Source: Liolophura sinensis (Eukaryota > Mollusca > Polyplacophora > Chitonida > Chitonidae). From it: a stretch of DNA of 64,000 bases. This document shows, piece after piece, positions 35,214 to 47,404 of this stretch. The position numbers were made by a program, and so were the translations under genes. The notes beneath the pieces were generated by a model. That model saw nothing but the letters and a program-made list of their open reading frames with translations, did not search any database and was not told the DNA's origin. The stretch covers positions 37,206,191-37,270,190 of the forward strand of contig NC_088302.1 of NCBI RefSeq assembly GCF_032854445.1, given 5' to 3'. How positions within the stretch are numbered: position 1 is the stretch's first letter; each line of letters opens with the position of its first letter.

Positions 35214-36554
35214 TAAGAAAAAGTAACTATCCAAGAACTGAACCTTGAGGTACACAAGAATATACACACTGAGAAGCAGAACTTAACCCATGAATGCAAA
35301 CTTCTATTTTTCTGTCTGTCAAATAGGTTTCAAGTCAACTCATAACCAGACCGCATATCCAAATCTGTCTGAGCTGAATCAATAATCCCTATGGCCAGAC
35401 TTTATCAAAAGCTTTACTCACGTCTATAAAGACGAGGTAGACATCATTACCGTTATCTAGATCCTTATAAGTGTTATGTACACTACTACTTTAGTCAACG
35501 GGAACACAGTGGAGTCACCCTGTTTAAAACCAGAATTGTTAGCTATAAGAATATGATTAGATAAACAATATTCGTTGTATACGATTTTTTCTAGCATCTT
35601 AGACAGATACGAAAGTAGGGAGACTGGTCTGTAACTTGGTACTTCGTTTCGATTCCCCCTTTTATTTATTTATTTATTTACTTATTTATTTATTTGATTG
35701 GTGTTTTACGCCGTCCTCAAGAATATTTCACTTATATTGGTGGGAGGAAACCTGGCAGAGCCCGGGGGAAACCCACGACCATCCGCAGGTTACTGCAGAC
35801 CTTCCCACGTACGGCCGGAGAGCCCCTTTTTATACACAGGCGCTACAAGAGATAGCTTTCATTGTGACGGGAAAGTACCATTACTAAGGGAATAACTGAG
35901 TAGACTAGTAACAGATATGGCAATGCAATCAGCAGAACATTTGAGCATAAAGTTGAAAATCCCATCTGCACCAGACGCCCTTTTAATGTTTAAAGATTTA
36001 AGTGAACGTAAATCTTCTGTCACGGTGGTTTGAATGATGCCTATTCGAGATTCGGTAATAAATGATAAGGTCGGTAAGTCTGGTATACGAAAAGGGCGTT
36101 GAGAATGAGAACTAAAAGTCTACAAAATGCATCAGCTTTGTCTGTATCTGAGGACAAGATATTACCATCTACTGACATTGTAGATGGTGGAGGTTTAACT
36201 TTAGTCCCCAGAACAGTTTTCATTGTTGACCAGTATGATTTTGCATCTAGCTGAGGATTATAAAGTTTACTTTTAAGTGAATTGGAATATCTTTTTATTG
36301 CCTCACGCTTCGCGTGATTTGCTTCCCTCTTTGACAAATACTACAAAATTGTGATCCTCAGAATAGGTACGTTTAAGCCGTTTAAGGCATCTATTTCTAA
36401 CTCTTAGTTTATATCGAACGTCGCTAGTAATCCAGGGTTTATCCCGCGGTCTTACAGTAACCTGTTTATTTGGAATTGTTTTCTTACAACAAGGTAAAAA
36501 CATTTTATTCCAGGAGTAAACTTTATCGTCAATATCATCAAATATATCAGTCAC
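35214..36554 (-). pseudogene. LINE linker and N-terminal half of reverse transcriptase (broken)
   Basis: Minus-strand motifs in order: RDKPWITSDVRYKLRVRNRC, SYWSTMKTVLGTK, SGADGIFNFMLK, (SINE insertion), VPSYRPVSLLSYLSKMLEKI, VFIDVSKAFDKVW (motif A with the catalytic D) and VPQGSVLG (motif B). Stops and frameshifts interrupt it, for example after FDKVWP. The frame stops at the right end of the Tc1-like transposon within LLFLI. Confidence 0.9.
35664..35822 (-). mobile_element. SINE family A, 5-prime truncated, inserted in the LINE
   Basis: Minus-strand copy from a long TTTATTTATTT tail to CCGTACGTGGG-complement (CCCACGTACGGCCGGAGAG). The tRNA-like head is missing. The duplication CCCCTTTT flanks it (35656-35663 and 35823-35830), and leaving the SINE out rejoins the LINE frame at YKKGNRNEVPSYRPVSLL. 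Confidence 0.92.
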
Positions 36555-36586
36555 TGTCTCCCATGGTGTAGAGTCTATCAGTGATT

Positions 36587-37345
36587 TTAATCTTTCAATA
36601 TCTGCGCAACTGTAGTCCCATGCGTGCCTTTTGAAGTCTTTTGCTTTTTATTGATAGGTCTATTAAGTGTACAGTAAAGGGTACAGTGATCTAGATTAGA
36701 CAATGGACTAGCAACACCAGAGTCAGTAGTATATCCTATAGCATCGGCGAAAATTAGGTCTAAAATGTACGCGTTATCGTCACTACATGTGGTTGGTTCA
36801 TTTATCAGTTGAAACAGCTTAATGCCAATAGTTCTGCCGTATAACTCCATTTTAAATTCACTGCTGTGATGGTAAGAATGCCAATCGGTACATCGATCAT
36901 TGACTCTCCTAGGACAAGAAAACGTTGGGGTTGTCTGATAGTTAACGCGGAAGGATATTTTCTAAATTTGCCAAGAAGTAACCACGTCCTTCGGCAGATT
37001 GGTTAGGTGGCCAGTAACAAGCAGGAACCAAATTTTTTAAATTCAAGTGGCTGATTTCAACCCATAACAAATTTGTTATCACTTTCATAACACCTTTTAG
37101 TTGGGAGAGTATCATTTATCTAAATAGCAACACCTCCCCCCCCCCCTGCATGTTTCTGCCTTTGCTTTGAATATTATAACCCTAAAGAAGTATCAAATCG
37201 TCAGTTATTGTATCATTTAACCATGTTTCGGACAGACATACAATATCATAGCAATATTGACAGCATAGAACTGATTTAATTTCATTTGATTTCACATAGG
37301 CAGAAAGGTCGTCGTCACCCACAGCCGTCAAGCTCCGCACGTTTA
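36587..37345 (-). pseudogene. LINE AP-endonuclease domain (broken)
   Basis: On the minus strand INVRSLTAVGDDDL and DIVCLSETWLN mark the N-terminal AP-endonuclease motifs. Further on come NLVPACYWPP and then INEPTTCSDDNAYILDLIF and VASPLSNLDHCTLYCTLN, the C-terminal part of the domain. A stop lies after DDLILL and there is a frameshift at the poly-G run (plus-strand C run near 37133-37146). The enzyme would nick the target DNA to prime reverse transcription. Confidence 0.9.
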
Positions 37346-37365
37346 TATGGTAACATTTTAGGGCT

Positions 37366-39749
37366 TTGGGTGAATATCACCACAAAGTAAAAGTAGTTGC
37401 ATACACTATACAGTTATATAAGATCCATTATAAAATGGACAAGTTGTACATAGAGCAAAAAAATATAGTACTGAGGATAATACATTCAGATAGGTATTAA
37501 TTGCACTTAGGAAATTAATAAGTTTAACTAAGTATACATTAAGTTTATTAGAAGTAAAATTTTCCACACCCTGATGGCCTTAGTTACACATGATCTGTAT
37601 AATAAGAGACTCGACTGAGGAGGCACATGCTTATTCTAAAAACAGAGTAAATCAGATTGAGGAGTATTGAAAACAGACGACAGAAGAAACAGAGTACAAT
37701 CCAAATAGCTGGGTATTATAACAGTCAACATGTAAGCAGTCAGACTACACCCGTTTGACCATATTGATGAGAAAGGATGAGTTTGTTCTGAGATCTGATA
37801 ACAAGGTGTAGAACAAAAATTATACAAAATCATAAGTAACACAAACAAACAAAGGTCACCCGAAAAGTATACTACAGATGCTCCATTTGATAGGAGCATT
37901 AAAGTGTACAGGCAATGACTTATGGCAATCCCAACTGCTATACAATTACGTAATTTTCACAGGAAATAATGTATAGATGCATGACTACTATATCAGTGGG
38001 GTTCGTATAAGACCGGTTATTCATACTTATAAATACATGTGTATACTGTGAGTAATAAGTTCTGCCACTTCAGTACTGTAATATGCATATATTTTTATTA
38101 TTTGATTGGTGTTTCACTCCATACTTAAGAATATTTCATAATATTAATAAGGATCATTATTTGCATATCTGTATGTAATGTATTTGTCCACGGTTGAAAG
38201 TTTATAAGTGATAAGTGTGTAGTTTACTGTTTTCTTATCGCTCTTGAAATATTTCCTTTATTTTTGTGAAATAGAAGCACAGATCGTCCCACCCAGTCAA
38301 GTAATGCAGCATTTCGAGAATCGCAATTGCAAAGTAGGTAAGGCCATAGCGAAAGACCAACTGACTCTTGGGCCGAATGATAATAACAGAAGGTATACTC
38401 ATGACACTTTACATGTAACTCGTATCATAACACACCACCATTTACTGAGAAAAGCACTGGCCCGAGAATAGCATGTAGCCAGCAGTCAAATAATATAGAG
38501 CCTTAAGGCTGATCTAGGAATCTAGCAGTACCACTAGGCACATTAACCAGAGGCACACCTGCTCCCGAAAACAGAAAATAGAATCACCAGACTACTCTGA
38601 CATTCTTCAAACTCAACTAGGTCATCTTCTAATTGACCTGAATGTCTTTCTCCATTTTCGGTTTTACTGTTGAACAAGCTACCATCAAAAGACCACATTG
38701 CGTAAAATTTTCTTGTTTTTTTTCATACTAAACAGTTTCTTTAGAAGTAAGTATCGGTGTTTTATGAGGTTTTCATTCACATATATATCATTTGTGACAC
38801 TAGAGGGTTTTGATCTACGGCGAGCAGAAAGGAACTCCGCACGCTTTCTATATGAAGCGAACCTCACTATCATCAGGGAGTTTTTTTCTACCGATGAAGT
38901 GAGACCGATAAATATCTACGGCTGACAAGCTGACTTCCATATTCTGGTCTGGTCTGATTATCCGTTATCAATTGATTCGTTATTCTTTTTAAGTCAATTC
39001 CTACGGCTGTACTTCTCAGTCCTGCCATGCAGGTTTTCCTTTTCAAATTCGACCAGGTATGATTCTGATTTTATTAACGCAGCGAAAACATCACAAGCCA
39101 AAGTGATATAGATTTGGAAAATCCATGTGCCCATGGTAGTTAGCATTTGACTTCATCAATGAAAATACCTCGCGCAAAGGATTTGGTCAATTCAAAACGT
39201 ATGAGGAAGGTATAATGCTAGGAAGGAGCTAAAATTGGCAACCGACCTGTAGCCATATGCTCCAACTTTAAATTGGGTTATTGTTTACAAGAACTAAATT
39301 TTGAATTTATTATTATTGGTATGGAGACTAATCACGCTTTCATCGACATTTAGGAAAGGGTATAATTACTTATTTATTTATTTAATTCTTGTTTTAAATT
39401 AGAACATTTACCAAAAATATTTCACTTACACTAATGTGGTCAGGTCACGAACTAGTCGACTTCCATGTGATCATATCAAACATGGTGCTCACAAACTGAC
39501 ACAATCACTATCTGTCAATAGGCACAAAGCTCAGTAATGTTTAATTTTTTTGTACTTTGACTCGAGAAGAATATATAGTTTCTGATAAAGCTTTTATGTA
39601 AAGTGACGAATGCTGTGTTTTTTGTTCTCATCCCGTGCATCAAAGATTTAATATGATATATAATAGCCCCAGGCTGGATATACTTCTGCCAATCTATGCA
39701 TCGATTTTGAAGGTTTGAATTTATTTAATAATACGTTCATGCATACAAA
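37366..39749. other. No recognised gene
   Basis: AT-rich. SINE family A tail fragments lie at about 38096-38140 and 39366-39430 (both minus). Nothing else is supported. Confidence 0.55.
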
Positions 39750-39934
39750 CGCCTTCAGAATCCGTTAGCATTAAAAGATACACGATCATTGCCTGACTGC
39801 AATGTTATACCATCTGTAATATAAAAAGCAGCATTGACTTTGCCCTCCAGTATCGGCAGCTCCCCATTAGGAGCCGTGACAACGACTGGTGTATCAGGAA
39901 CCAGTTCCGAGGAACTCCTACAAAAATGGCGGCG
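39750..39934 (-). other. Exon-like open end of the inverted segment copy
   Basis: On the minus strand an acceptor-like CCGCCATTTTTGTAG is followed by an open frame reading SELVPDTPVVVTAPNGELP and KVNAAFYITDGITLQSGND up to a stop near 39757. It has protein-like composition. The matching part of direct copy 1 (near 52320) has lost about 100 bp of it. No family is recognised. It may be a terminal exon, alive or dead. Confidence 0.3.
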
Positions 39935-41036
39935 TAAAAACAATGCAGGCCATTGTGCTATATGAATCGTTCCGCTTTTTACCAACACACTTAGTGACTT
40001 GGCCTGTATCATTCACTGAGCCGTGCGCATGGCTCTTTTGTCTGAAACACGCTCTTGTGTTTCCTCTCTAAATGATATTGGGGAATCGGAGTGAAAAGGG
40101 ATATGAAAACCGCCTTCTCTTGTATCAGGGTAAATATCTGTGGGCAGTGTATTTAAGATAAAGAAGTCATAGTACTGAATAGGACAGACCAGCAAAAGCG
40201 ATGAATGGATTCGAAAGACTACATTAAGTTTCTGTCCACAAAAGTTTTAAATTTTCATAACTAGAAAAAGCGTGGGGCGATGTTTTCTCTATGATAATAT
40301 TTATACCTCGTAAAGATGGTTTTACCTTTGATTTTTGATTGATAATATTTTGCATATTTTTAGAGCTTCGTCAATTTATTAACGAATTTCTGATGCTGTT
40401 TGTTTTCTACAAATATCATGGTGTCAAGGTTAAGTTTTCTCGACTCAAGGGGAGTGAAATAATCGATCTTTTGTGAAAAAAGATCAAAGCTACACGAAAT
40501 CATTTTTATATTACAGATCTCAGTGATCCTATTAAGTCAAGTTCAGATGAAATCCCTCTGAGATCGAAGTAAATGAGCTATACTGTGAAAACGAAGAAAT
40601 GCATTATTTATATATTATTAAGTGAATGAGAGCCAGTGTAATACCACGATAATTTATGCTGGATTGTGTTTTGGCCAAGGATTGTTGACCTTCGCGATAG
40701 TTGCAAGGTAAGCCAATGAGCCGTACTGTCACCAGAGTAACCTTGTGTAGATTTTAATGTAGGTATCATTTGAATTTGAATGTTTACATTCTAAATCCAC
40801 ATTGTTTTAAGAAGATACAGAACAAACTGAGAGGTAGTGCGGGTCAGACATCGAGGGTGTATGCGCTGTCATTAAGAGTGACTCAACGTCAATCAACGTC
40901 ACACTTCAATACTTCAAAAACTTGTGGGTCAGGGTCGTTCCATCAAACATCTTCAGTTTTACAAAGAGTATAATTCTATTGTAAGTAAATACAGACATAG
41001 CGTTCGGAATCTCTAATACTCTGCTTCATCATCGTG

Positions 41037-41460
41037 TCTAATTCCGCTTAACCCGGGGCTAGGGCAGTATGTTCATCGCGTTGAATTAGATTGCTGCGTT
41101 GAATACATGAACAGTTGCAATCAAAGTGCAACTGGGATACATAATATATTATCGACAAGTTATATTCTATCATGGCCCTCGATTTGAACACTGATTTCAC
41201 TCAGTCGCATAGCAGATACTTTACGTCTTTCCAACATCACTGAAAGCTGTTGATTGCTTCTCGCTGCATGATTCCGTCATATTTTCGTACTTTATATACT
41301 TTCTTAATTCTTTAGCAGTTTGTGTTAAGCGCCGTTTTGGGAATTTGCCTTGTGAGTATTCAGCTCGAACGTCCATCTTGGTTGACGTCTGGTATAAGAA
41401 TGTCTGTTTCGACGTACTGATTCATAAATCAGATGCGATCTAAACATTTTAGCATTTTTC
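41037..41460 (+). repeat. Dispersed repeat D1, longest copy
   Basis: Starts GTCTAATTCCGCTTAACCC and matches 17747-18075 and 31615-31765. It lies on the plus strand inside the inverted segment copy and is not seen at the matching place in the direct copies, so it is probably a separate insertion. Confidence 0.65.
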
Positions 41461-42097
41461 ACCAATGTGAGGCACCACTGGGCATCCACAATGTATTACG
41501 TAACACGTCTGTAACCCAGAATGTAATTGTGTCAGCAGAATTGTCTTTGCAAGGCGAAATTGCCACAAACATGTAGAAGAACTCATTGCTTTTGAAATGG
41601 AAATAAGCTGGAAAAAGGTTATATAACATAGAAGACTTAGAGCATGGAGAGTAAAACCAGAACAGCGACAACAGTGCGATAATTGGCAGATAGTAACACG
41701 TCACCGGGAAATACGGCCTCTTGCCATTTTACCTCAGGTAGGGTTATATTCTAACTGTTCACGTAAATGCTTAAATAGTAGCAATTTACACACTCCCTAG
41801 CACTTTCCAAAGACACTTTGCACGAAATCTGTTTTTATTCACACCTTTCAGTTTTTTTAAATCATCTCTTGTGAATCATAAATGGTGCCAGTAGTGCTGT
41901 TTTTGACATCATTGTCATTGCTTAAGAGAAAAACCACCATAGGCATGCTAATAACACCATTTACAGCCTATTACAGCCTCGCAGGTTTCATTATCTCCGT
42001 AAGATTGTAGTTCTCATTAGAGCGATCACATATTAACCTTGTTCTGTCAAGTATTTTACGCTTGTAATATATCCCTTATTGGCTATGTATTCATCTT

Positions 42098-42230
42098 CTA
42101 TTTATTTATTTATTTTATTTATGTTTTACGCCTTGCTCAAGAATTTTTCACTTATATGCCGGTGGCCAGCACTATGGGGGGAAGAAACCCACGACAAACC
42201 TTCCCGTGTACGGCCGGAGAGGGAGAGCAA
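42098..42230 (-). mobile_element. SINE family A, partial
   Basis: TATTTATTTATTT tail, TTTTACGCCTTGCTCAAGAA, then GGCCAGCACTATGG and CCGTGTACGGCCGGAGAG. The middle is shortened and the head is missing. Confidence 0.85.
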
Positions 42231-43910
42231 CTAAACGTTAGAGTTATACCGTTCGTTTGTTCAGAAGAATGTCTGTTGTTTTTAACCCATAGCTTCTTGA
42301 AAGACTTAAAGTGAAATGAAACAAATACTAGGACAGGGCATGTGAAAAGACTACTGAAACCCATTTACTTTCTATAATACCAAAATGTCGTTAAATTTTT
42401 GCACTAAAAAAATATAAGGTGGGAAATTTTAGCAAAATTTGAGCCGACGGTCGAAAGTTTTTTTCCTCACTTTATGACACGGAAATGACAGCGTTGAAAA
42501 AGGCCTGAGCAACAGTGTAAAGAAGGCCTGGATTACAATGGCTTATAGGCCTAAAAATTGAAAATAAACATCGTGTTCCCGATATAGCTGATTAGGAATC
42601 CAGTTAGTGTGGTATCCAATCACACCAAGCTTGAAAAATAATGGTCTTGTCTGGACCTTAAAATCGACTATAGTGGTAATTTCTCGGTTATAACCTGCAA
42701 TATGTTACTCCTTCGATTAAAACTGACACCATTTGCACTTCCTCGATTTAAATCAACGCTGTTGATACTTTCCAGATTAAGGTCGACAATACTGGTTTTT
42801 CCACCATTATCGCTCAGTGCGGTTATGTCAGGAATCACAGTTGCGGTAATATATCCGGAAAACAAAAAAACTACATATATGCCTGAAACACTTTGTGCTG
42901 GCTAAGTTTCAGATGTATTGATACATTTACATAAATTGATCCTCATGGAAGTGGAATTTCCTTTACTCGTTCAATGCCGACTTAAATGACAATGTCCCAA
43001 ATGAGCAAGTCATGTTACCATTCATTCCGCTGTGCGATAGAAACTAAAAGGAAACAAAGTGCGAAAGATGTACATTGGATTAAGAAGTACCAACAAAACC
43101 ATCGATCGGCCTCTCAGTGCAGGTAGGCTGTAATACACACACTGAAACACAAGGTAACCCGGTCTCCGACAATGCTGAGACTATTACACTAATGACTTTA
43201 ATGCTCGATCTGCTTTTTTGCCAATATTACGTAATTGTAATGAATGGACACTCACGCTGTTAGCGGGTGGTCCTGTCGCCAATGATTACATAACGGAAAA
43301 GATCCGGATAGCGGAACACGGAGAAAATCAGTCCTGATGGGTTAGGGAACAATATTTGCTACATGCACCAGCTCTAGGAATGTCACCAGAGTCGGTCGGT
43401 ATTGACCTAGCAGAGGTGGGGTCACAGATAATTGAGATGGAAGAAAAGATATCTAAATCCACCTGTAAGATGAATGATGTCCACGCGAGCAGACGTCACG
43501 GTGTCGTCTGTCATCATGACTGATTATTCTGTGCAGGATTAGCAGCGCGGTCACAACATCCAATACTTAACATTCTACAACATTTAGATGTGATTTCCCG
43601 TACATGCAGCAACACGTAACATTTCAAATCATTAAGCAACAAACAACACTTCACAAGCTACGCCATTAAGGATCGAGTTTCCGTCTACTCACATACAGCA
43701 CATAACTTCATCGACATCAACGTTTAAACGGAGAACAAGAACCATTATTTCAAGCCATGCATTAATTAATGGTTAAGGTGTCTACAGCATTAAGGTGTCA
43801 GTGGGAGTTCAGCAACACTGCACGTTGTAAAATCCACTGCATTAACCTGTTCCTGAACACAAAAGCTCACCTTGTCATCCAAATGAATCAACCGCCCCCC
43901 CCCACCCCCT

Positions 43911-44202
43911 ACCCCCATAGCACAGTTGGTAGAGCATCAGCTTCGAGAGCGGTAGATCCAGGGTCAATCCTGGGTGGAGACCTTAAAAGAGGAAGTTGTA
44001 ACTTCCTCGCTTGGCGTTGATGAAGGGAATAGTCCAACAACTGGTTCACCCGTATCAGTATAATGGCTCGGGCGGTGCTGCTTTCTTGCCTCCAGTAAGG
44101 CGTCTCAGTGAAGAAGCACTAGATCAAATAGCGGTGGAAATCCGTCCTGAACAATGGTTTAGTACGACGTTAAACCCCAAACACTCACTCGCTCACTTAC
44201 TC
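43911..44202 (+). mobile_element. SINE family B, full length (CACTCACTC tail)
   Basis: The tRNA-like head has A box TAGCACAGTTGGTAGAGC and B box AGGGTCAATCCTGG. The body includes CCTTAAAAGAGGAAGTTGTA and GCGGTGGAAATCCGTCCTG. It ends TAGTACGACGTTAAACCCC and CACTCACTCGCTCAC, a 3-prime end I recall as common in molluscs. Confidence 0.88.
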
Positions 44203-44453
44203 CCAATGAATCTATCCTCAGCTACATTGTGGCCACCAAGGTTAGCACCCTTGTCTGCCGTCAATGTTACTCCGACAAAAAATTGCTGCACTTCGAGAAG
44301 TGATACAGGTCCTGATCGAACTTTATTCCCCCTTCACAGAAACTGAAACTCATTTGTTTTGTTAATTAATAATGTACTATATATATTGAATATATTATTG
44401 AACAGTTAAGTCGTTTGACGTCACATTGGTAGTAAATCATAAAAAGAAACGAT

Positions 44454-44535
44454 TTATTTATTTATTTATTCTATTGGAGTTTTACGCCGTGCTCAAGTGT
44501 ATTTTACTTATACGACGGATCGGGGGAAACTCACG
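44454..44535 (-). mobile_element. SINE family A tail fragment
   Basis: TTTATTTATTTATT tail, GGAGTTTTACGCCGTGCTCA and TATACGACGG. It is truncated after a short part of the body. Confidence 0.8.
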
Positions 44536-44707
44536 CTTGACGAACCGAAAGACTTCGATAGCATGAGATAAAATAACATGCCGGAGCACAACAGACTAGA
44601 ATCCTGACTGCTAGTGTATTATTCTGTCTAACTACCTGTAAAAAACTGCAAATCTATTTACTAACGAATTTAAATTCCTAAAAGCTTGATGCAGTGTAAC
44701 CATGAAG

Positions 44708-44891
44708 ACAGCGTCAAATGGTAAAGGGCTTCGGTATGTCGTCTCAATGAAGCAGAGCTATGCAAAAGAGCGATAGAAATCCGTCGTGCAACAAGGAGGC
44801 ACATTACATGCACTCCAAGGACTTCCTCGTCGTTATATGACTGAAAAATAGTAAAGTACGACCTTAAACCCCAAGCACTCACTCACTCAAA
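44708..44891 (+). mobile_element. SINE family B, headless
   Basis: Body GTCTCAATGAAGCAGAGC, GCGATAGAAATCCGTCGTGC and end ACCTTAAACCCCAAGCACTC plus CACTCACTC. It is most like the copy at 17094-17363 (both have AACAAGGAGGCA and GCACCCCAAGGAC-like sequence). Confidence 0.8.
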
Positions 44892-44969
44892 CTCTGGAGT
44901 GCAATACCAAGGCCATTCAATGTCTTCCTTGGCGTAAACAATAAGCGGAAATATATCAGGTACAGGTCA

Positions 44970-45053
44970 TGTTGGTGATATATTTCCCCGAGAGTCCGGT
45001 TTCTTCACACCATAATGTTGGCTGCCGTAGGATAAGTGAAATATTTTTGTTGC
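44970..45053 (+). mobile_element. SINE family A tail fragment
   Basis: Plus orientation: TCTTCACACCATAATGTTGG, CTGCCGTAGGATAAGTGAAA and TATTTTTG. The head is absent. Confidence 0.75.
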
Positions 45054-45712
45054 CATATGATGTGATTTGGTACGACTTATGGAAAGAGTCACATTCTCAC
45101 TTTGCCATGGTATATGGTAAAATTTGTATATATATGTGGGCAAGATATTCACCAAGCTATAATTGGATATGTTAGATGTACAAACAAGGACCCACTGTCA
45201 GCCACCCTATAGTTTCACTAGCCCTTTTAAAAGGTGTAAAAGCAAAAACATCCTAGTAAAAGGTCTATTTTCATAAAAAAATGTATGGTTTAAATGAGTT
45301 TGAAACCCTTGAGGGGCTTGTGGTGAGAAATTGTTTCCGGTTGTTACTTTTTCCTACTCTTCCGCTTCTTGTATTCTTCATTTGACAAAAAGTCAGATAA
45401 AGGTAAAGCTTTTAATCTTGACAAGAATGACTAGGCAGAGGTATAAAATGGGCATAAAGATAGGTCTAGTTTTTTTTTGCCATTTTATGCTCTTTACATT
45501 GTCTTTACCTCAAAGCTTCTAACTTATTTCCCTTTGAAGTAAAAAGGGGTTATTTCAACAGGCCTGTAAATCAGTTTTATCTATGGTAACCATACATCAG
45601 CAAGAATGGCAAATACATCTGAAAGTGTCATTTTAGGTCATTTTAGAGAGCTTAACTTTCTATATATTTGAAAAGTTTATTCCGCTATATAGGTATTTAT
45701 AAAAAATCATTG

Positions 45713-45858
45713 TATTTTTTATTTATTTATTTATTTCATTAGTGTTTGACGCCGTACTCAGGCAGATTTCACTTATACGATGGCAGCCAGCACGATATTG
45801 GGCGGAACCCGTTGCAGAGCTCTGCAAAAACCCACAACCATCCGCAGGTTGAAAATCC
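45713..45858 (-). mobile_element. SINE family A, partial
   Basis: TTTATTTATTTATTT tail, TTTGACGCCGTACTCAGGCA, GATGGCAGCCAGCACGATAT and CACAACCATCCGCAGGTTG. The head is missing. Confidence 0.85.
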
Positions 45859-46754
45859 TTGTAACGTACACCTATTCCTGTAGATCAATGAAAGTCATCG
45901 GCACGTGTTCTCTAATATTAATAATCAAAAAACGGTAATTCCGTTGAAAACTTTAATATCCGTTAGCAGAAAGGAATTAATGCCCCGTTGGCAATACATT
46001 GGTGTCATCCAAATATCGGGTTTTTCCTCATGGTCTCATCATCTCGGCTGCTGCGTTGATTATTTTGCTAATACAGATCGTGCTGGCTCAATTAGCAAGG
46101 CAACAACAGCTATTGTTCATCAGTGTGTTACAATAATTCCGATGAGCTTCCGGGATGAAGACGCTCGGTACACAGAGGTCTTCTCTGACTATATATGGCA
46201 TACATTTAACTAAATACGGGATTTTTAAACTCTGCTTGTTGGCAAATTCCAGACTAGGTGAAGGACATTCAACAGCTTTGTGACCCAAAGACCCAAATTA
46301 CCACTGAGGGTGACTTGGGCTGGGAATGATTATTCGTTTTCACAAGTCATAGGTTTAACTCTGATCAGGGATAACTCTTAGTGTCACGGCGGCTTATCTT
46401 CTGTCTGCCTGAATATCTGTCATGGGTGTTATCATACTGGAGGTGTGAGATATTGATCAGGGGGTGACACAACCAGAGTGATTTCTGTCCGCACATCAAT
46501 GGGCCATGGCCTTAAGAAGTTGATTTTGGTAATTGTACCGGCTTATCCCCAAAAACTACGAAGGAGGTATCTCAATGGCTGACTTGAGACTTGTAAAATA
46601 CGCTTGTTGTGTTAGTTCCCTGGAATTCGATGTCACCCACTTATTGCATGATCGCCTTCCTGTTTATATGCGTGGAAACAGACATTCGTGTTCCGGCCAT
46701 CAACCTAAACTGACGTTCCAGGGCAATACTCGCAAGGTCAACTCCCAAGACGAC

Positions 46755-46970
46755 GTTTATTTCTTTGATTAGTGTTTTACGCCATACTCAAGAATATTTC
46801 ACTTTTTCACTTATATTTCACCATCCGCAGATTGCTCACAGATCTTCCCATATACGGACGCAGAGGATGCCAGCATGAGCTGGACTTGAACTCACAGCGA
46901 CCACATTGGTGAGAGGCTCCTGGACATTACGCTGCGCTAACGCGCTAACCAACTGAGCCACGGACGCCCC
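46755..46970 (-). mobile_element. SINE family A with complete head
   Basis: Minus-strand copy with TTTTACGCCATACTCAAGAA, a deletion in the body, then the full head ending CTAACCAACTGAGCCACGG. It lies between the inverted and the first direct segment copies. Confidence 0.9.
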
Positions 46971-47179
46971 TAAGACGACGTTTAGCAGAAACCATCAAAG
47001 AGCTAAGAAATTATGAGGACGGAATCACACTGAGTCAACAGCTTTAAATGATGTTGGAAAAACGGCAAGGAATAGCTTATGGGTGAAATCAGTATTCAGA
47101 TGGTGTATCAATGGTGTAGAACGTCCACTTTTGTAATTTTTATTTGATTTGTTTAAGCCCAAATCAGGTCAAGCCAGAT

Positions 47180-47285
47180 ACATTATTTTGTTTTATTTTA
47201 TTGGACAGGAGTTTAACGCTGAAGAATTTTTCAGCCATATCTCGGCGGCCCGATTTATGGGTGGAGGAAACTGCTATTCCTGGAA
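47180..47285 (-). mobile_element. SINE family A fragment
   Basis: Diverged tail and body pieces (GGAGTTTAACGCTGAAGAAT, ATCTCGGCGGCCCGATTTAT, GTGGAGGAAAC). Confidence 0.6.
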
Positions 47286-47404
47286 TAAACCACCGACCTT
47301 TAGCAGATACCTGATAAATCTTTTCACGGAAAAAACGGAAGCAGTTGAAACTAGAAGCGAGAGATGTATTTTAACGCGTGATGTCATGGTCCTGATAGTC
47401 ACAG

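Larger units (their letters stand above)
32205..37365 (-). mobile_element. Decayed jockey/CR1-like LINE with two nested insertions
   Basis: A minus-strand non-LTR retrotransposon runs from an AP-endonuclease start near 37345 to a 3-prime end with CATAAATAAATAAAGA at about 32205. Without the insertions it is about 3.5 kb. It encoded an endonuclease, a reverse transcriptase and a C-terminal domain, but carries several stops and frameshifts, so it is dead. A family A SINE sits at 35664-35822 and a Tc1-like transposon at 33677-35211. The 5-prime end is probably truncated at or before the endonuclease; no ORF1 was recognised in 37.4-37.9 kb. Clade assignment (jockey, CR1 or relative) is by motif memory only. 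Confidence 0.92.
39750..46530 (-). repeat. Segmental repeat unit, inverted copy
   Basis: Read on the minus strand from about 46530 down to 39750, this region shows the same blocks in the same order as the three direct copies: the AGATAAGCCGCCGTGACAC block (about 46380-46410), TTTGCCAACAAGCAG (46230), CCCGATATTTGGATGACACC (about 46000), AAAAAGTAACAACCGGAAAC (45345), TGTTGTAGAATG with the GTCATGATGACAGACGAC block (43470-43580), a short tandem piece (42700-42800) and the GCCATGCGCACGGCTCAGTG block (about 40020). It is longer because SINEs of families A and B landed inside it. Confidence 0.8.

Noticed and set aside
44011-44346. 111-codon plus-strand frame
   Set aside because: Lies within the family B SINE body and its flank.
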